Shown here piece by piece: positions 59,754-64,000 of a stretch of 64,000 bases of DNA; the first letter of the stretch is position 1, and every line of letters begins with the position of its first letter. The stretch comes from Sebaldella termitidis ATCC 33386 (GTDB lineage Bacteria > Fusobacteriota > Fusobacteriia > Fusobacteriales > Leptotrichiaceae). Under the pieces are notes generated by a model. That model was not told where the DNA came from, made no database searches, and was given only the letters and a program-made list of their open reading frames with translations. The stretch spans positions 2,356,001 to 2,420,000 of the forward strand of contig NC_013517.1 in NCBI RefSeq assembly GCF_000024405.1. The letters run 5' to 3'. The position numbers and the translations under genes were made by a program.

Positions 59754-60299
59754 ATGAAAAAAATAATTATGTTATTAATGGTACTGTTGTTAGTTTCCTG
59801 TGAAAGTATAGATCCTAATTATCAATGGTATACTCCCAGAGAAGTTATCAGTAAAATAGATCAGCTTAGGCCCGGGGATATACTTATTTTGTCAAAAGGC
59901 AGCCGTTTCAGGGAAATGTGGGGTCATTCCGTTATTCTTAATGACGAAAAAAAAGTCGTGGAATTTCCCGGATATTTTTCCGGCTATCAGGAAGTCCCTC
60001 TTTATACATGGGCTGATCTTGAAAGAAAAATTGCTGTTTTCAGACTAAAAGAAATGAATAATGAGCTCAAAACCGAGCTTATGAAAGAGATCGATCTTAC
60101 CATTAATAAAAAATATGGTATTACTTTTGATAAAAATTTTGATAAAAGACTTTATTGTTCACAGTTTGTATATGATGTATTTAAAAAAGCCGGAAATACT
60201 GTTGGAAGAGAGATTGATCTGGATTCTGACGGCGGCAGCTGGGTAATGCCGTTTGATATTATGAGATCTGATATGCTGGAAAATGTCATACTTGAATGA
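59754..60299 (+). CDS. YiiX/YebB-like NlpC/P60 lipoprotein
   Basis: A 181-residue lipoprotein (lipobox LLVSC, Cys16). A permuted papain-like fold of the YiiX family: WGHSVILNDEKKVVEFPG (catalytic His in GHS), and the nucleophile Cys in KRLYCSQFVYDVFKKAG. LRPGDILILSKGSRF is the usual N-terminal part. Members cleave peptide or amide bonds in the envelope, likely in cell-wall peptides or lipids. It has a TTTACA-N17-TATAAT promoter and stands alone on the plus strand. Confidence 0.82.
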   Translation: MKKIIMLLMVLLLVSCESIDPNYQWYTPREVISKIDQLRPGDILILSKGSRFREMWGHSVILNDEKKVVEFPGYFSGYQEVPLYTWADLERKIAVFRLKEMNNELKTELMKEIDLTINKKYGITFDKNFDKRLYCSQFVYDVFKKAGNTVGREIDLDSDGGSWVMPFDIMRSDMLENVILE

Positions 60300-60367
60300 T
60301 CATAAAAAACGGAAATTAATGTCAAAGCCTTTTTATCCATGGTAAATAGCAAAAATAACTAATCAAT

Positions 60368-60406
60368 AAAAAAAATTAAGCAGTCATAATAATGCTTAAT
60401 TTTTTT
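60368..60406 (-). terminator. Terminator of the kinase gene
   Basis: AAAAAAAATTAAGCA (60368-60382) is complementary to TGCTTAATTTTTTT (60393-60406), bidirectional and just after the kinase stop at 60414. Confidence 0.8.
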
Positions 60407-60413
60407 ATTTTCT

Positions 60414-61223
60414 TTATTTTTCTGCAAGAGCCTTGTGATAAAGCGGTCCTACGAATTTATTCAGCGGAAAAGACTCTTTTAGTGCTTCTGTAATATATCC
60501 TTTTGTTGTATTAACAGCATTTTCCATACTTTCTCCCTTTGCCAGTTCCGCAGTCAGACATGCTGCAAAGCTGCATCCCGCACCATGAGTATATGTAGTA
60601 TCTATTTTTTCAGATTCAAATACTTTGAATTCTTTACCATCATAAAGAACATCTATTGCTTTATCAGGGCTAAATGATTTCCCACCTTTTATAAGCACAT
60701 ATTTAGGTTCGTATTCATATATTTTTTTTGCTGCTTCTTTTAATTCATCCAGTGTAGTTATCGGAGCTGTTCCTGCAAGCTGTGCTGCCTCGAACAAATT
60801 AGGCGTTACTACAGTGGCATTAGGAAGCAGATACTTCTGCATAGCTACTGTATTTTCCGGAAATAATGCCTGATCTGTCCCTTTACATACCATAACAGGA
60901 TCTATTACAACTATCGGTGAATTTACTTTTTTCAAAGTTTTTCCTACATATTCTATTATTTCCACTGTAGGAAGCATTCCGGTTTTCAGTGCATCTACCC
61001 CTATACCCTCCAATGCTGTCTTTGCCTGTGCTTTTATTGTTTCCATATCTATTGGAAATACCTGATGAGCCCAGTTATTATCAGGATCCATAGCTACTAT
61101 AACAGTAAGTACGCTCATCCCGTATACTGATCTTTCCTGAAATGTTTTCAGATCTGCCTGTATTCCCGCTCCTCCGCTTGTATCAGATCCTGCTATTGTA
61201 AGTACCTTTTTTGGATTTGCCAT
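60414..61223 (-). CDS. pdxK: Pyridoxal/hydroxymethylpyrimidine kinase
   Basis: A 269-residue ribokinase-fold enzyme of the ThiD/PdxK subfamily. Landmarks are LTIAGSDTSGGAGIQADLKT, TGMLPTVEIIEYV, VIDPVMVCKGTDQ, ATVVTPNLFEAAQLAG, LIKGGKSF and the anion hole THGAGCSFAACLTAE with catalytic Asp replaced in this branch by the Cys position typical of B. subtilis-type pyridoxal kinase. Length 269 is near the 271 of B. subtilis PdxK. It phosphorylates pyridoxal and possibly HMP. The ATG at 61223 with AGGAGG upstream is preferred over 61256. Confidence 0.85.
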   Translation of the reverse strand: MANPKKVLTIAGSDTSGGAGIQADLKTFQERSVYGMSVLTVIVAMDPDNNWAHQVFPIDMETIKAQAKTALEGIGVDALKTGMLPTVEIIEYVGKTLKKVNSPIVVIDPVMVCKGTDQALFPENTVAMQKYLLPNATVVTPNLFEAAQLAGTAPITTLDELKEAAKKIYEYEPKYVLIKGGKSFSPDKAIDVLYDGKEFKVFESEKIDTTYTHGAGCSFAACLTAELAKGESMENAVNTTKGYITEALKESFPLNKFVGPLYHKALAEK

Positions 61224-61325
61224 TTTATCATTCCTCCTATATGTTAAATATTCCACATTAATTATATACAGAAACTAAACATAAAATCAATTGATTTATT
61301 TTAAATTTTATTACTTCTCTGTAAT

Positions 61326-61802
61326 TTATTTTCTCTCCACATTTAGAAACAAGCTTGTTTTTTCGCTTACCTTCATATTTTCCGGAAGAAACTGGGAATT
61401 AGCTTCTTTTATATTAAAGACAGCCTCATAATTTTTATTTATCAGTCTTTCCTCTTTATTTTCATAATATTTTTTTACAGTTTCCACATCATCATCCGAA
61501 AAACCTTCTACCTGTAATTCTACTATCTCATTATTCTTATCTTTTATAATATATACATCTCTGAGTCTAATATTAGGATATACTTCCATTATATCTTTAG
61601 GAAACTCATCCGGCATCGGAAAACCGCCTTTTTCCTTGCTTACCCTCAGTGTCATGCCGCCATATTCATTTTCGTATTTGATATACTCCCCGTTTCTGTT
61701 ATTAAAAGCACCAAATGCTGTTATCCCGATAATAATCAAAACCAGTACCGCTGCAGCGATCCCAAACACCTTCCAGTATTCTTTCGTAAAATATATTCTC
61801 AT
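61326..61802 (-). CDS. Membrane-anchored hypothetical protein, 158 aa
   Basis: One N-terminal transmembrane helix (VFGIAAAVLVLIIIGITAFG) followed by a periplasmic domain of about 120 residues with DEFPKDIMEVYPNIRLRDVY and EGFSDDDVETVKKYYEN. No family is recognised. A TTGCCT-N17-TATAAT promoter lies upstream on the minus strand. It is monocistronic and separated from the kinase by about 100 bp. Confidence 0.65.
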   Translation of the reverse strand: MRIYFTKEYWKVFGIAAAVLVLIIIGITAFGAFNNRNGEYIKYENEYGGMTLRVSKEKGGFPMPDEFPKDIMEVYPNIRLRDVYIIKDKNNEIVELQVEGFSDDDVETVKKYYENKEERLINKNYEAVFNIKEANSQFLPENMKVSEKTSLFLNVERK

Positions 61803-61870
61803 ATTCTACTCCTCCTTTGTATTTTTACCTGATATTATTATAACAGATTCAATGCAGGCAGGCAATATAA

Positions 61871-61893
61871 AACGGATATGAAATTCATATCCG
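61871..61893 (-). terminator. Palindrome downstream of the autotransporter gene
   Basis: ACGGATATGAA pairs with its complement TTCATATCCGT (61871-61893). On the minus strand TTTTATATT follows. It is the likely end of the autotransporter transcript, about 120 bp after its stop. Confidence 0.6.
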
Positions 61894-62014
61894 TCTGTAA
61901 TTTTTTATATTATCCCAGCAATTCTGATTACCTTTCAGGAAGAAAGAAGGAGTTTTTCAGGTTTGAACATACCACAGCTTTCCCGGAAAAATTCCTGATT
62001 TCTATTTTAGTTAA

Positions 62015-64000
62015 TCAAAATACTGCCTTTAATATTACTCCTGCTCTGTAATCATTTTCCTTATCATTTCCTGTTGAGTATTCTCCTGTCAGGAATATTC
62101 CGTATCTGTCTTCCGCCTCTACTCCTATTGCCGCTTTTGTTCTGAATGTTCCCTTTTCGTCCTGCGGTTTTGCAAGCTTATGATATCCGTCCTCTATAGC
62201 TGTCAGTCTTGCTTTTTCCCTTTCATTCAGATCTGAAAGCTCATATTCATAAGCAAAATCAAGGGTTCCTTTTAGCTGCCACGCTGTTCTGTTTCCTAAA
62301 GGCATCATTCCTTTCAATTCTACTCCAGCTCTTGGTTTCGCACTCCATGCATCATTGCCTTCTACCTCAAGAGCTTCCAGTCCGTTTTCATTAAATGCAG
62401 GTCTTGTCACATACATTGCCCTGAATGCTCCATACGGCATTATACTCGCATTCTTGCCTAGACCAAATGCCTTTCCAAGTATATTATCACTTGTGATACT
62501 GTATGTTTCATATGTTCCGTTCATTTCCGATCTGCCTAGCGGCGACGGCCAGTCTATATTTCTGTCTATATTATGAATACTTGCCCTTCCCGTAAGGTCA
62601 TTTCTCAGCTGCCATCCATTTGCTGCATATTTATTATGTACCCCGAGCTGGATTGTATCGACCCATTCTTCACTCTCATTTCCGTCCTTGAATTCAAAGC
62701 CTGTGTGTAAATATCCAAGTGAATATCCGAATGTATGTCTATAGGTTCTTTCTACTTCACGTAAAGCCAGTACTCCCGTAGTTGTATAATCATAACCTGT
62801 TACTCCGTCTGTTTCCTCTTTATTTTTACCTTTTCCTGCTATTACACTTATTTTTACATTTTCTTTTGTATTATTTGAGGAATCCTGAAGTAAATGCAGC
62901 GAGTCTTCAAATGCCTTTGCTATATCATATTCTCTCTGATTTATATTAGCGTATACCTCTCCTGCCAGACTCGACATTATCTGTCGGAATTCTTCCTCAG
63001 TCTTTATGTATGCTGTTTTATTATAAATCTGCATTGCATCTCCGGAAGCTCCCAGAAAATTTTCTTCAAGGGCAGTTCCAAAATCTTCAAACCATAATCC
63101 GTCTGTAAAATCCGTAAATGCTTTTCTTGCCATATATACATTTGCTCCGGTTCCTGTTGCTTCTGGTGTTGCTTCCCATAATAACGAGCCGCTTATAAAT
63201 TCATAATTTCCTCCGGATGCTATAACTGCATTTTCTATCTTATATACATTTGCATTTGTCCCGTCTGCAAATCCCGGAAGTATTATTATCGGCTTATCTG
63301 TTATCAGCGTGTCTGCTACTATTGAAGCTCCGTTTGCCACAAACTGAGGGCCTGAAGATACAGAAGTCTGATAAACCACACTTTCAGGATTTACTTTTAT
63401 TGATAAAGATATCCCGTCTGCTGCCAATACACCGTCTGACTGAATAATTCCGCCGTTTATTAAACTGGGTATTTCGTGGCTTATCCCTATAACACTCGAT
63501 ATTGTTGCATTTGATCCTAGAATCAATGTCCCGTTATTCTCATAAGTCGAACCTGCCCCTAATAAAAATGCAGTGCTTTTATTGCCAGTTGTCCCGCTCA
63601 TATCAATCAGCCCGTTATTTACCGCTTTCGAGCTTATATTGGCAAACATACCGGTTACATTATTTCCAGACATTATTATATTTCCGTTATTTATTATTGT
63701 TCCATTTTTATTGGCAGCCATTCCTATTGAATCATCACCTGATATAGTTATTGTAATTCCTAATGCATTCTCTATTACCCCGTTATCTACAAACAATCCG
63801 GTTGCACCCTTGCCAGTTCCGTTTATATTTCCCTGATTCACTACAGGTATAGTATTATCTCTTGTATATATTCCTATCCCGTTTTCTTTTATGTTTATAG
63901 TTCCTGTATTATTTATCTGAGAACCGTCTCCGTATATTCCCACTGCATATCCGCTGTTATCATAATCTATTGTACCGTCTGAATTATATCTAAGTACTGA
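62015..64000 (-). CDS. Autotransporter, 3' part (5' end outside the window)
   Basis: The open frame continues past base 64000, so this is a partial gene; an apparent start at 63943 is an internal GTG. The visible N-terminal half (about 250 residues) is a beta-helical passenger with NNGTI/NNGLI-type repeats (for example IIMSGNNVTGMFAN and GLIDMSGTTGNKST). The C-terminal 280 residues form an autotransporter beta-domain with alternating amphipathic strands and the terminal GVILKAVF. The barrel inserts in the outer membrane and exports the passenger. Large adhesin-like autotransporters are typical of Fusobacteriota. Confidence 0.88.
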   Translation of the reverse strand, partial: SVLRYNSDGTIDYDNSGYAVGIYGDGSQINNTGTINIKENGIGIYTRDNTIPVVNQGNINGTGKGATGLFVDNGVIENALGITITISGDDSIGMAANKNGTIINNGNIIMSGNNVTGMFANISSKAVNNGLIDMSGTTGNKSTAFLLGAGSTYENNGTLILGSNATISSVIGISHEIPSLINGGIIQSDGVLAADGISLSIKVNPESVVYQTSVSSGPQFVANGASIVADTLITDKPIIILPGFADGTNANVYKIENAVIASGGNYEFISGSLLWEATPEATGTGANVYMARKAFTDFTDGLWFEDFGTALEENFLGASGDAMQIYNKTAYIKTEEEFRQIMSSLAGEVYANINQREYDIAKAFEDSLHLLQDSSNNTKENVKISVIAGKGKNKEETDGVTGYDYTTTGVLALREVERTYRHTFGYSLGYLHTGFEFKDGNESEEWVDTIQLGVHNKYAANGWQLRNDLTGRASIHNIDRNIDWPSPLGRSEMNGTYETYSITSDNILGKAFGLGKNASIMPYGAFRAMYVTRPAFNENGLEALEVEGNDAWSAKPRAGVELKGMMPLGNRTAWQLKGTLDFAYEYELSDLNEREKARLTAIEDGYHKLAKPQDEKGTFRTKAAIGVEAEDRYGIFLTGEYSTGNDKENDYRAGVILKAVF

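Noticed and set aside
1-64000. tRNA, rRNA, CRISPR, insertion sequence or prophage
   Set aside because: No GTTCGAnTCC-type tRNA arms, regularly spaced repeats, transposase or phage structural genes were found on either strand.

Overview
The window is AT-rich, with intrinsic terminators between most transcription units and consensus TTGACA/TATAAT-type promoters. Its gene content points to an anaerobic, Gram-negative member of the Fusobacteriota, most likely Leptotrichiaceae and possibly Sebaldella. The evidence is an autotransporter, an outer-membrane beta-barrel, many lipoproteins with LxxC lipoboxes, rubrerythrin, secreted MORN-2 repeat proteins and fusobacterial-style repeat lipoproteins. 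No rRNA, tRNA, CRISPR array, insertion sequence or prophage is visible. This looks like ordinary chromosome rich in cell-envelope genes.

Layout. 1-10.7 kb: small genes (two VOC proteins, a DKNYY-type secreted protein, a large lipoprotein, small membrane proteins, an outer-membrane barrel, a zinc-ribbon protein, a PH-domain protein, a DM13 protein, a 57-aa lipoprotein). They are separated by a recurring palindromic terminator family and by two related small-RNA candidates. 10.8-20.3 kb: aminotransferase, AmiD-like amidase, a three-gene unit (membrane protein, MazG-like pyrophosphohydrolase, TPR protein), a divergent pair of secreted MORN-2 proteins and an FMN-binding-like protein. 20.4-30 kb: membrane protein plus tcdA, L,D-transpeptidase-like protein, corA with a phosphatase and a DUF4846 lipoprotein, SIMPL protein, rlmD-msrA, YjbQ. 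30-38.3 kb: HAD phosphatases, an NCS2 permease, an M16 peptidase and rubrerythrin. 38.4-43.2 kb: amino-acid biosynthesis (thrC, argH, argG), where the two arg genes are preceded by short leader-type ORFs and hairpins. 43.3-49.7 kb: envelope lipoproteins, a phospholipase-D-like lipoprotein, efp and a frameshifted endonuclease/exonuclease/phosphatase gene. 49.7-64 kb: an ABC importer, a second PLD-like lipoprotein, an MFS transporter, DUF429, a repeat lipoprotein, a U32 peptidase (RlhA type), a YiiX-like hydrolase, a pyridoxal/HMP kinase and the 3' part of an autotransporter gene cut by the window edge.

Most notable observations. (1) Three envelope genes (starts at 2176, 7524 and 57294, all minus strand) share one promoter architecture: a direct heptamer repeat TTCAYAT-N4-TTCAYAT exactly 8 bp upstream of a -10 box. 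This suggests an OmpR-type regulon. (2) Two paralogous small-RNA candidates lie at about 7717-7793 and 8807-8905. (3) argG has a promoter, a 15-codon ORF with a strong RBS and two Arg codons, and a terminator-like palindrome, which is a plausible attenuator. (4) Upstream of argH there is a 29-aa hydrophobic ORF beside a hairpin that pairs fully only as leftward RNA, reminiscent of a type I toxin/antisense locus. (5) The nuclease-like gene after efp has lost its catalytic SDHLP motif through a single-base frameshift in a poly-A run.
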